Source: an uncultured Bacteroidales bacterium
Lineage (GTDB): Bacteria > Bacteroidota > Bacteroidia > Bacteroidales > Bacteroidaceae
Direction of reading: 5' to 3'
Length of the DNA: 8,211 bases
NCBI GenBank assembly: GCA_937914945.1
Contig: CALGJF010000010.1
Location: 1-8,211, forward strand
Shown here: in pieces, positions 1 to 5,878 of the stretch
Layout of the letters: each line of letters starts with the position of its first letter
Numbering within the stretch: the first letter of the stretch is position 1
Translations under genes and position numbers: made by a program
The notes under the pieces: model-generated
The model's database searches: none
What the model was told of the DNA's origin: nothing
Seen by the model: the letters and a program-made list of their open reading frames with translations, nothing else

Positions 1-2
1 CG

Positions 3-956
3 GGTGGTGATGAGGGCGGTGCTATCGATCCGGACAACTACAACTTCCCATTCATCTGCACTGATCCTAAGTTTGTAACCAGCGAGATGACCGAGGATGT
101 ACTCGTCTATATCAATACAGCCGGTACATCTATGGACAACTTCAGCGGCGATATCTATGCCCACACAGGCGTACTCACCACTGCAAGTACCTCTACAGGT
201 GACTGGAAGCACGTTAAGGCTGAGTGGACTGAGAATATTGCAGATTGTAAGCTGTCAAAGGTTAAGCAGAACATCTATAAGCTCGTTATTAAGGGCGGTC
301 CTCGCGCATTCTACGGTGTCCCTGCATCGGAGAGTATCACACACTTGGCGTTTGTATTCCGCTCTACAGATGGCTCAGTAGAGTTGAAGGATAATGGTCA
401 GGATATCTTTATCGAGCTTGCAAAGGAGAAAGGTTACGAATTCACCACTGCCGACCCGCAGAGTTTCTACCCCGATGCGCTCGACAAATATCGCAAGGAG
501 ATGGAGGAGCTTGGCTGGGACAAGGGCCAAGACGACGAGGAGTTATGGGAATTCGCTATGCACGAGCGCCAATATCGCGACTACAAGAGCGGAGTGGCAA
601 AAGAGCGTTTCCTTGCCGACATAGAGAAGGCTAAAGAGAGCGAAATGGCTAAAAGCGGTGTGAGTGTGGAGGAGATAAAGGCCATCAAGCACGCAAAGGC
701 CGACCCGATTGTGGCACCCGCCAAAGGACAACTCATGTGGGAGGTTGCCGTGGAGGGCGAATCCATGCCACCTGCAATAGGCAAGCAATACAGCGCCGAC
801 GATATGTTCTGCACCATCATCACCCCATGGGGCGAGCTTATGCCTGTGGCAACAGGCCTTGGCGGCCGCGTGGTTGAGGTGTGCGCACAACAAGGCAGCC
901 ACGTAAACCGTGGCGAGATTATCGCATACATTCAGCGCGACGAACTGTTCGCTTAA
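3..956 (+). CDS. Partial chimeric ORF: SusE/GH13 N-terminal-like domain joined to carboxylase-type biotinyl-like C-terminus
   Basis: The frame is open from base 3, so the true start lies left of the window; an internal ATG at 87 is not the start because the upstream codons already read as coherent protein (a Gly/Asp-rich linker, then a beta-rich stretch). About 317 residues are visible. Up to about base 420 the protein resembles the Ig-like N-terminal domain of Bacteroidales alpha-amylases and SusE-type outer-surface proteins, with the landmarks GDIYAHTGV, DWKHVKAEW, RAFYGVP, LAFVFRS.DGS and DNGQDIF. From about base 420 it resembles the C-terminal tail of Bacteroidetes pyruvate/oxaloacetate carboxylase-like proteins: FYPDALDKYR, LGWDKGQDDEELWEFAMH, then APAKG and a biotinyl/lipoyl-like fold ending GGRVVEV..Q.GS.VNRGEIIAYI. 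Where EAMKM would sit there is TPWGELM, so no biotin-accepting lysine. A secreted glycan-binding domain and a cytosolic carboxylase tail do not belong together. Domain assignments rest on recalled family patterns; the overall function of the joined frame is unknown. Confidence 0.6.
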   Translation, partial: GGDEGGAIDPDNYNFPFICTDPKFVTSEMTEDVLVYINTAGTSMDNFSGDIYAHTGVLTTASTSTGDWKHVKAEWTENIADCKLSKVKQNIYKLVIKGGPRAFYGVPASESITHLAFVFRSTDGSVELKDNGQDIFIELAKEKGYEFTTADPQSFYPDALDKYRKEMEELGWDKGQDDEELWEFAMHERQYRDYKSGVAKERFLADIEKAKESEMAKSGVSVEEIKAIKHAKADPIVAPAKGQLMWEVAVEGESMPPAIGKQYSADDMFCTIITPWGELMPVATGLGGRVVEVCAQQGSHVNRGEIIAYIQRDELFA

Positions 957-982
957 AAGCAATACATACTACACATATTACA

Positions 983-1022
983 AACAAATAAATCGCAGGC
1001 ATTAGTCTGCGATTTATTTGTT
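983..1022. terminator. Bidirectional intrinsic terminator between convergent genes
   Basis: A perfect inverted repeat: a 16-base arm at 983-998 pairs with 1007-1022 around an 8-base loop. The core (985-998) is caaataaatcgcag. The arms end in A/T-rich sequence on both sides, so it can work in both directions. It lies 27 bases after the stop of the plus-strand gene and about 80 bases beyond the stop of the minus-strand transporter gene, as expected for a shared terminator between convergent genes. Confidence 0.88.
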
Positions 1023-1034
1023 CTCCCCCACCCT

Positions 1035-1053
1035 GCTTGTTGCTAAAACAAGC
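1035..1053. repeat. Small hairpin next to the convergent terminator
   Basis: A 7-base perfect stem (gcttgtt with aacaagc) around a 5-base loop. It lies between the strong terminator at 983-1022 and the end of the transporter gene. It may add to termination of the minus-strand operon, but no good U-tract follows it in either direction, so this role is only possible. Confidence 0.3.
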
Positions 1054-1102
1054 CACAATTAGCAGGCATCCAAAATAGTAAATTTATTTTACAAACCGTT
1101 TA

Positions 1103-2023
1103 TCATTTCTTTCCCCTGTTTATAATATAAATTCCACAAGTGGCAAGCAGGGCTGCAAGCAGATATTTCCAATAGAATGGCTCGGAGAGACAGAGGCACG
1201 ATGTTATGGCTCCCACAACAGGTATCAAAGAATTGAATATCGCCACCTTGCCCACGGGGTTGCAACTGATAAGTTTATTATAGAGGGTGAAGCCCAAGGT
1301 TGAAATGCCTACAAGCATAGCCAAGATTGCAATGCCCCACCATGTGATAACGGGCAATGTTCCACCTATTATCAAGCCGGGAATTATCAGTAGTACACCA
1401 CCGCATGCAAGGCTGTAACCGGTTGCCACGAATACATCGGCATGCTTCCCAAGGCCACGTGTCATGAGCCCTGCAAAGGCCGAACAGAGAGCGTTCAGTA
1501 TTATCATACCATCGCCCATGAATGTAAATCCGCCACTGCTCTCCCCGCCCACATTAAGCGACATTATACCCGCAAAGCCCACAACACAACCAAGCAGCTT
1601 GCTATTGGTAAGTTTGTCGCTTTTGAAGAAGATACAGGCGAGCAACACAAGCATGAACACGCCGAGCGAATTCAGTATGGCCGCCCTTGCCCCTTGGCTG
1701 TATGACAAGCCGATATAGAAGAATGTATAATGCAGCGTGGTGTTGAGCAGTGCATAAGCTACCACGTAGCACCATGAGTGGCCTGTTGCCATTGCGAAAC
1801 TACGCTTTGTGGCTGCAGCTACGGCAAGAATTATCAGGCCTGATATTGTGAATCTTATACCGGCAAAGAGCATCTTGCTGCCCGTCATGCCGGCCGTGAT
1901 GCCAAATTCATCGAAGCCAAGTTTTATAAGCGGATAGGCCCAGCCCCATGCTATTGCTGCCGAGAGGGCAAAAACCACCACCCACAGCGGACGTTGGAAT
2001 ATACTTGTTTTCTCTGCGTTCAT
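1103..2023 (-). CDS. EamA/DMT-superfamily inner-membrane transporter
   Basis: A 306-residue, very hydrophobic protein with about ten membrane segments (roughly residues 13-31, 50-69, 84-104, 112-132, 142-157, 172-188, 198-217, 226-249, 257-277 and 285-301). This is the usual size and layout of drug/metabolite-superfamily exporters, made of two repeated five-helix EamA halves. Family-like marks are AIAWGWAYPLIK in the first helix, GARAAILNSLGVFM in helix 4, the related KVAIFNSLIPVVGAI in helix 9, and SEPFYWKYLLA before the last helix. The ATG at 2023 is chosen rather than a TTG at 2047 because it overlaps the stop of the upstream lipoprotein gene as ATGA, implying translational coupling. The upstream sequence has no clear Shine-Dalgarno, as is common in Bacteroidetes. 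The substrate cannot be told from sequence; members export amino acids, metabolites or toxic compounds. Confidence 0.88.
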   Translation of the reverse strand: MNAEKTSIFQRPLWVVVFALSAAIAWGWAYPLIKLGFDEFGITAGMTGSKMLFAGIRFTISGLIILAVAAATKRSFAMATGHSWCYVVAYALLNTTLHYTFFYIGLSYSQGARAAILNSLGVFMLVLLACIFFKSDKLTNSKLLGCVVGFAGIMSLNVGGESSGGFTFMGDGMIILNALCSAFAGLMTRGLGKHADVFVATGYSLACGGVLLIIPGLIIGGTLPVITWWGIAILAMLVGISTLGFTLYNKLISCNPVGKVAIFNSLIPVVGAITSCLCLSEPFYWKYLLAALLATCGIYIINRGKK

Positions 2024-2688
2024 TTGCGTGCCGTTATGTGGAAACAAGCCTGTTTTATTTCGTGCTTAACATAGCAACGGCCCTGCTTTTTAAGGTCGCG
2101 CAACACCTCGCCAAGCACAGCCTTCAATTTTGCTTGCGATGTCTCTTCGGCATCATCATCCAAACGATGGAAACGCTTGTAGGTTATATCCACAGTGGTA
2201 CCATAGCAGTGTACCGAGCGCTTCGATGCATTTATATTGCGGCGCGAAAGGCCCTTTACATCCTCGTCGGTGCGCAACACCGATGTTACAATCACCTTGT
2301 ATGGCGAATAGTGATGGCGCACGAGAGAATCCTGAAAGCTCTCGCCTATCTCTTTGAGGAGAGCCGCAGCCTCGGGAACAAGAAGCGGCGATGAGTGTGT
2401 AAGAGGCTCCACCTCATAAGCCGGGCATGTTTCTATATAAACAAGCTCGCGCGATGCATTTTTCAATTCCTCGCGCGTGGCAAGCGGCTCTATACCTATG
2501 GACTGCGCCGCGGCAAGATGAGTATCGTTCATATCATTGAACACACGGCCATATTTTACAAAATTCAAACGGGTGGCCTTTTCGGGGCGTTCAACCCGCG
2601 GCTGGTATTCCTCTTTGTTACTGCAACTGCAACCAGCCATCAATATCGTTGCCAAAATTGCAGACAGCAGTTTTATTCTGTTTTTCAT
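2020..2688 (-). CDS. DUF5715-type lipoprotein with M15-like (D-Ala-D-Ala carboxypeptidase fold) zinc motif
   Basis: 222 residues. A basic start (MKNR), a hydrophobic core and the lipobox LMAGC (Cys20) mark a signal-peptidase II lipoprotein; the following Ser-Cys-Ser-Asn does not clearly predict which membrane holds it. The C-terminal half has the pattern of M15/VanY-like peptidoglycan peptidases and the related DUF5715 family: VTSVLRT (Arg139), then SVHCYGTTVDITY, an S-x-H-x-x-G-x-x-x-D motif with putative zinc ligands His160 and Asp167, and a late CFHIT with His217 as probable third ligand. Glu210 is a possible catalytic acid, but the spacing to His217 is longer than in classical VanX/VanY proteins. 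The likely role is peptidoglycan peptide trimming or binding in the periplasm; enzyme activity is inferred only. The gene is coupled to the downstream transporter by a 4-base stop/start overlap and follows hydF after a 130-base gap, so it may have its own promoter. Confidence 0.78.
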   Translation of the reverse strand: MKNRIKLLSAILATILMAGCSCSNKEEYQPRVERPEKATRLNFVKYGRVFNDMNDTHLAAAQSIGIEPLATREELKNASRELVYIETCPAYEVEPLTHSSPLLVPEAAALLKEIGESFQDSLVRHHYSPYKVIVTSVLRTDEDVKGLSRRNINASKRSVHCYGTTVDITYKRFHRLDDDAEETSQAKLKAVLGEVLRDLKKQGRCYVKHEIKQACFHITARK

Positions 2689-2771
2689 TTTACGTATTTT
2701 ATTGAGTTTGTGCTATTTATCTATTATTCTGCAGGCATACGCAAGTGCTGCTAATGCCAATCGTAATGCCG

Positions 2772-2801
2772 TTAAAGCAACGATGCACCATGCTTAAAGC
2801 A
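2772..2801. repeat. Imperfect hairpin with duplicated ttaaagcaa between hydF and the lipoprotein gene
   Basis: Within the 130-base gap, ttaaagca pairs with tgcttaa across about 11 bases, with one bulged A. The string ttaaagcaa also occurs twice as a direct repeat. It could slow transcription out of hydF, but the stem is short and no clean U-tract follows, so it is a weak terminator candidate only. Confidence 0.25.
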
Positions 2802-2818
2802 AGCAGATTGTTATGTCG

Positions 2819-4000
2819 TTAATAAACAATATCATATAATATACCTGTGAGCGCGGCTATAGCCACACCGTAATTGGTTATGGGAACTCCCTGCGCACGC
2901 GCTTGGCGCACACGCGACAGCACGTGGCGGCGTGTAAACATACAGGCTCCGCAGTGTATAACCATATCGTAGGTGGACAAATCGCTTGGAAAATCGTTAC
3001 CCGACACCACATCGATGGTTATTCCATCACCAAAGTGTTTGCGCAAAAGGCGGGGCAGTTTCACTCGCCCTATATCCTCGTTGGCGGGTATGTGGGTGCA
3101 AGCCTCTGCTATGAGAATATGCGCATCGGGTTTGAGGGAGAGCAAATGCTCCGCTCCGGTACGGAAGGTATCAATATCACCCTTGTGGCGCGCCATAAGC
3201 ACCGAGAAGGATGTGAGACGAGTACCTTGCGGTATCTGCCGCTTTACTTGCGGGAACACCTGCGAATCTGTTATCACCAATGCAGGCGGCTCTTTGAGCG
3301 CAGCCAGCATGCGGGGCAACTCCTCGGGGGCACAACATACAGGCATACAATGCTTGTCGAGCAGATTACGCAGTGTCTGCACCTGCGGCATTATCAAACG
3401 ACCGGTGGGGGCTTGCGCATCTTGCGGCATCACCAAAAGAACAACATCACCGGCCTTGACAAGCGAGTGAGTAATGTCGTCTATATTGCCATCGTTGCTG
3501 TGGCACGCAGCCATGCGGGCAAGCAACTGCGGCACTCCCTCATGCGTAACCGAAGAGAATGGGATTATTTCAACACCAAGTACCCTGCTCCACTCCTGCA
3601 ACGCCGCTGTACTCTCGTCGCTACGGGAAAGCATATATATAACAGGAATATCGGCCGCAGCAAAAATCTGCTGCCACTCCTTTTCAAGAACAGCATTGCC
3701 AGGATTGCCGGTGAGCAGTACCACGGCAAGATCTATGCGGGCTATGGCTCGGCGTGTGCTTTCAACGCGCAAAGTACCAAGCGCACCACTATCGTCGTAG
3801 CCGGCAGTATCGCCTATAACGGCAGCACCGATACCGGGGAGTTCTATGTTTTTCCACACCACATCGGTTGTTGTACCTGCAACATCGCTCACAATGGAAA
3901 CATTCTGCCCTGCAAGAGCATTTATAAGCGAGGATTTTCCGGCATTGCGACGGCCGAAAATTCCTATGTGATAGCGTGCAGAACGAGCTGTGTTTGTCAT
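2819..4000 (-). CDS. hydF: [FeFe]-hydrogenase H-cluster maturation GTPase HydF
   Basis: 393 residues, normal length for HydF, the cytosolic scaffold GTPase that carries the di-iron subcluster and passes it to apo-hydrogenase HydA. The N-terminal GTPase domain shows a P-loop GRRNAGKS (16-23), the switch motif AGTTTD (41-46) and DTAG (64-67). The middle is the dimerisation region. The C-terminal cluster-binding domain has C301-x-H303 (EACTHIP) followed 45 residues later by H349-C350-x-x-C353 (IHCGAC), the HydF signature for its [4Fe-4S] site; GRVKLPRLLR, DVVSGNDFP and GVPITNYGVAI are further family blocks. An oddity is the G4 motif: the usual NKxD is SRSD at 125-128. The gene starts 12 bases after the hydG stop, so the two are almost certainly co-transcribed. 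No strong Shine-Dalgarno is seen. Family identification is very secure. Confidence 0.96.
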   Translation of the reverse strand: MTNTARSARYHIGIFGRRNAGKSSLINALAGQNVSIVSDVAGTTTDVVWKNIELPGIGAAVIGDTAGYDDSGALGTLRVESTRRAIARIDLAVVLLTGNPGNAVLEKEWQQIFAAADIPVIYMLSRSDESTAALQEWSRVLGVEIIPFSSVTHEGVPQLLARMAACHSNDGNIDDITHSLVKAGDVVLLVMPQDAQAPTGRLIMPQVQTLRNLLDKHCMPVCCAPEELPRMLAALKEPPALVITDSQVFPQVKRQIPQGTRLTSFSVLMARHKGDIDTFRTGAEHLLSLKPDAHILIAEACTHIPANEDIGRVKLPRLLRKHFGDGITIDVVSGNDFPSDLSTYDMVIHCGACMFTRRHVLSRVRQARAQGVPITNYGVAIAALTGILYDIVY

Positions 4001-4012
4001 CGTCTTATGATT

Positions 4013-5431
4013 TTAGAAACGGAAATCGCGTTCACCGTTCTCTATGGCATCGAGATATTTTGCTGCCGTGGCGCGTGCTTTTTCGTTGGGCACATCATTT
4101 AGCAGGCGTTTTATCATAGCCTCGCCTTTGGCGCGTGTGGCGGGCGATGCGTAGTCCTTCAAATACTCTTTGAGGGTGAGCAGCGCGTTGGGCAGGCAGC
4201 AGTTCGATATCTGCCCGTTTTTAAGCAGTGTCATAAAGCGGTCGCCTGTGCGCCCTTCGCGGTAACAAGCAGTGCAGAACGAGGGAATGTGGTCGAGGTC
4301 GAGCAACCAGCCTACCACCTCGTCGAGCGAACGATGGTCGGCAATATCGAATTGCGCAGAATTTTCCTCTGCACTCTCCTCGGTAACGTAGCCGCCCACG
4401 CTGGTGCGCGAACCACCGCTTATCTGCGATATACCAAGTTCCAGCACCTTTTCGCGGCTCTTTACACTCTCGCGTGTGGATATTATCATGCCTGTATATG
4501 GCACTGCAATACGAATAATGGCAACAATCTTATGGAAGATTTCGTCGGGCACTGCGTTTTTGAAATCGGCGATATCTATGTCATCGGCAGCGCAAAGACG
4601 GGGCACGCTTATCGTGTGAGGGCCCACACCGTATGCAGCCTCTAAATGCTCGGCATGCATTAGCAGGCCAATAAAATCGTAGCGGTAGGTTTCCAGACCG
4701 AAGAGCACACCTATACCCACATCGTCTATTCCACCCTGCATGGCACGGTCCATAGCCTCGGTGTGATAGGCATAATCTTTTTTGGGCCCCGTGGGGTGCA
4801 ACGTCTCATAATTTACCTTATTATATGTCTCTTGGAACAGAATATATGTGCCGATGCCGGCCTCTTTAAGGCGGCGATAGTTTTCCACGGTAGTTGCCGC
4901 TATATTCACATTCACACGGCGTATTGCGCCGTTCTTATGTTTTATGCTGTAAATGGTTTTGATGCTCTCCAATATATACTCAATGGGGTTCATCAAGGGG
5001 TGCTCGCCAGCCTCCAAAGCAAGGCGTTTGTGCCCCATATCCTGCAAGGCTATCACCTCGGCGCGAATCTCCTCTTGCGAGAGTTTTTTGCGATGTATGG
5101 TTTTGTTCTTTGCGTGATAAGGGCAATAGACACAACCGTTCACACAGTAGTTCGACAGATAGAGAGGGGCAAACATCACTATGCGGTTGCCGTAGAATTT
5201 ATGCTTTATCTCGCGGGCAAGAGCATACATCTGCTCTATTAAATCGGCATCGGTACACTCGAGCAGAACAGCAGCCTCGCGATGGGTGATTCCCTTGCAG
5301 GCGCGCGCCTTTTCCAATATACTCTTTACCAAATCCCTATCGGCGGCATGCTCTGCCGCATACGCCATTGTGGAGCGAATCTCGCTGTCGCTTATAAATT
5401 CTTCGGCTTTTGATGATTTTGCGTTATACAT
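4013..5431 (-). CDS. hydG: [FeFe]-hydrogenase H-cluster radical SAM maturase HydG
   Basis: 472 residues, full length. HydG is a cytosolic radical-SAM tyrosine lyase that cleaves tyrosine to p-cresol and a fragment giving the CO and cyanide ligands of the H-cluster. The radical-SAM motif C96-x3-C100-x2-C103 lies in YCVNGCVYCPYH; the second, C-terminal cluster motif C386-x2-C389-x22-C412 lies in FCTACYREGRTGDRF..ISNCC. Other blocks are LALEAGEHP, RRVNVNIAATT, ILFQETYN, GIDDVGIGVLFGL and GGSRTSVGGY. The start at 5431 (MYNAKSSKAEEFI) matches the usual HydG N-terminus, and gaggaag lies just upstream on the coding strand, though only 2-4 bases from the ATG. It is the first gene of the minus-strand unit, followed directly by hydF. 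hydE, often beside these two in Bacteroidales, is absent from the window. All key cysteines are present. Confidence 0.97.
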   Translation of the reverse strand: MYNAKSSKAEEFISDSEIRSTMAYAAEHAADRDLVKSILEKARACKGITHREAAVLLECTDADLIEQMYALAREIKHKFYGNRIVMFAPLYLSNYCVNGCVYCPYHAKNKTIHRKKLSQEEIRAEVIALQDMGHKRLALEAGEHPLMNPIEYILESIKTIYSIKHKNGAIRRVNVNIAATTVENYRRLKEAGIGTYILFQETYNKVNYETLHPTGPKKDYAYHTEAMDRAMQGGIDDVGIGVLFGLETYRYDFIGLLMHAEHLEAAYGVGPHTISVPRLCAADDIDIADFKNAVPDEIFHKIVAIIRIAVPYTGMIISTRESVKSREKVLELGISQISGGSRTSVGGYVTEESAEENSAQFDIADHRSLDEVVGWLLDLDHIPSFCTACYREGRTGDRFMTLLKNGQISNCCLPNALLTLKEYLKDYASPATRAKGEAMIKRLLNDVPNEKARATAAKYLDAIENGERDFRF

Positions 5432-5433
5432 AT

Positions 5434-5440
5434 CTTCCTC
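5434..5440 (-). promoter_or_regulatory. Tightly spaced Shine-Dalgarno of hydG
   Basis: On the minus strand gaggaag sits immediately before the hydG ATG, with only 2 bases between its end and the start codon (4 if GAGGA is taken as the core). The match to 16S rRNA is good but the spacing is unusually short. It supports the start at 5431. Confidence 0.45.
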
Positions 5441-5539
5441 ATTTTATGAGTGCCACGCCCACCTACAAGGCACGCCAGCACCCTCTTCAAAATTGAGGTG
5501 CAAGTTACAGATATTTTTTGAAAATCTTATCAATTTTGA

Positions 5540-5570
5540 CAAATTTATGATGTTAGAGAGAGATAACAAC
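5540..5570 (-). promoter_or_regulatory. Candidate Bacteroidetes-type promoter of hydG-hydF
   Basis: On the minus strand GTTG (5570-5567), a 19-base spacer and TAAATTTG (5547-5540) match the Bacteroidetes housekeeping pattern TTTG-N19-21-TAnnTTTG, with the -7 element perfect and the -33 element 3 of 4. Transcription would begin near 5534, giving a leader of about 100 bases. A second perfect -7 element, TAGATTTG (5579-5572), lies just upstream but lacks a -33 partner. Confidence 0.42.
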
Positions 5571-5671
5571 GCAAATCTATCTGGCATCACTGGATAATGC
5601 CGTAGTCGATAGAACAAATACTTAGATATTAAAGGATTTATAAGAAACGATGATGTTTAGCAAAATGATTA

Positions 5672-5687
5672 TTCTCTATGTAAGAGA
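5672..5687. repeat. Inverted 16-base repeat, distal copy (dyad-like possible operator)
   Basis: ttctctatgtaagaga is the exact reverse complement of 5849-5864, 161 bases away. The site is itself a dyad: tctct, five bases, agaga. Such paired dyads upstream of a gene are typical of regulator-binding sites; here they could serve autoregulation of the restriction-modification cassette. No regulator gene is visible. Confidence 0.5.
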
Positions 5688-5848
5688 CGATTAATTTATT
5701 GCAAAATTACGCAAAATAAAGCAACTAACACCATTTTAGAGCCAATAAAAAGTCTGACAGCCATATAATTGCGTGCGATTGTTTAGCAAAAGCAGATAAA
5801 CAAAACGAGATATCGCCTAATAATCAGCAAGTTCCGTCTTTCATAGTA

Positions 5849-5864
5849 TCTCTTACATAGAGAA
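5849..5864. repeat. Inverted 16-base repeat, proximal copy next to the methyltransferase ribosome site
   Basis: tctcttacatagagaa is the exact reverse complement of 5672-5687. It ends 14 bases before the methyltransferase ATG and two bases before the AAGGA ribosome site, where a bound protein could block transcription or, as an RNA stem, translation. The repeat is certain; the function is inferred. Confidence 0.5.
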
Positions 5865-5866
5865 GA

Positions 5867-5871
5867 AAGGA
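5867..5871 (+). promoter_or_regulatory. Shine-Dalgarno of the methyltransferase gene
   Basis: AAGGA lies 7 bases before the ATG at 5879, in the purine-rich run that ends just before the start. It is the best-placed ribosome site in the window and fixes the start. Confidence 0.6.
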
Positions 5872-5878
5872 AGAGGGA

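Larger units (their letters stand above)
5432..5878. other. AT-rich divergent intergenic region between hydG and the methyltransferase gene
   Basis: 447 bases without a credible gene; the short open frames here have no family resemblance or ribosome sites. It holds a candidate hydG promoter on the minus strand (5540-5570), small inverted repeats near the hydG leader (5478-5501, and tcaaaattga at 5487-5496 facing tcaattttga at 5530-5539), a 12-base direct repeat tgtttagcaaaa (5654-5665 and 5780-5791), and a 16-base inverted pair (5672-5687 and 5849-5864). No consensus TAnnTTTG promoter element was found on the plus strand for the methyltransferase gene. Composition shifts here from the more balanced hyd genes to the AT-rich cassette. 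Confidence 0.7.

Noticed and set aside
543..962. Minus-strand open frames opposite the carboxylase-like tail
   Set aside because: They mirror a frame with clear protein family landmarks and show only Cys/His-rich shadow composition.
2024..2047. TTG at 2047 as an upstream start for the transporter, adding eight residues
   Set aside because: The ATG at 2023 forms the ATGA overlap with the preceding stop and gives the normal short cytoplasmic N-terminus.
1948..2394. Plus-strand open frame of 148 codons opposite the lipoprotein and transporter starts
   Set aside because: Antisense to two well-supported coupled genes, with no ribosome site or family resemblance.
2903..4102. A 399-codon open frame on the plus strand opposite hydF
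   Set aside because: It lies wholly antisense to a secure hydF and the end of hydG, has no recognisable domain and a composition typical of a shadow frame (many His, Arg, Cys, Tyr).
5654..5791. 12-base direct repeat tgtttagcaaaa (5654-5665 and 5780-5791) as attachment or target-site duplication
   Set aside because: Both copies lie in the same intergenic region on one side of the cassette, with no matching copy at its right end, so they cannot bound an insertion of the two genes.
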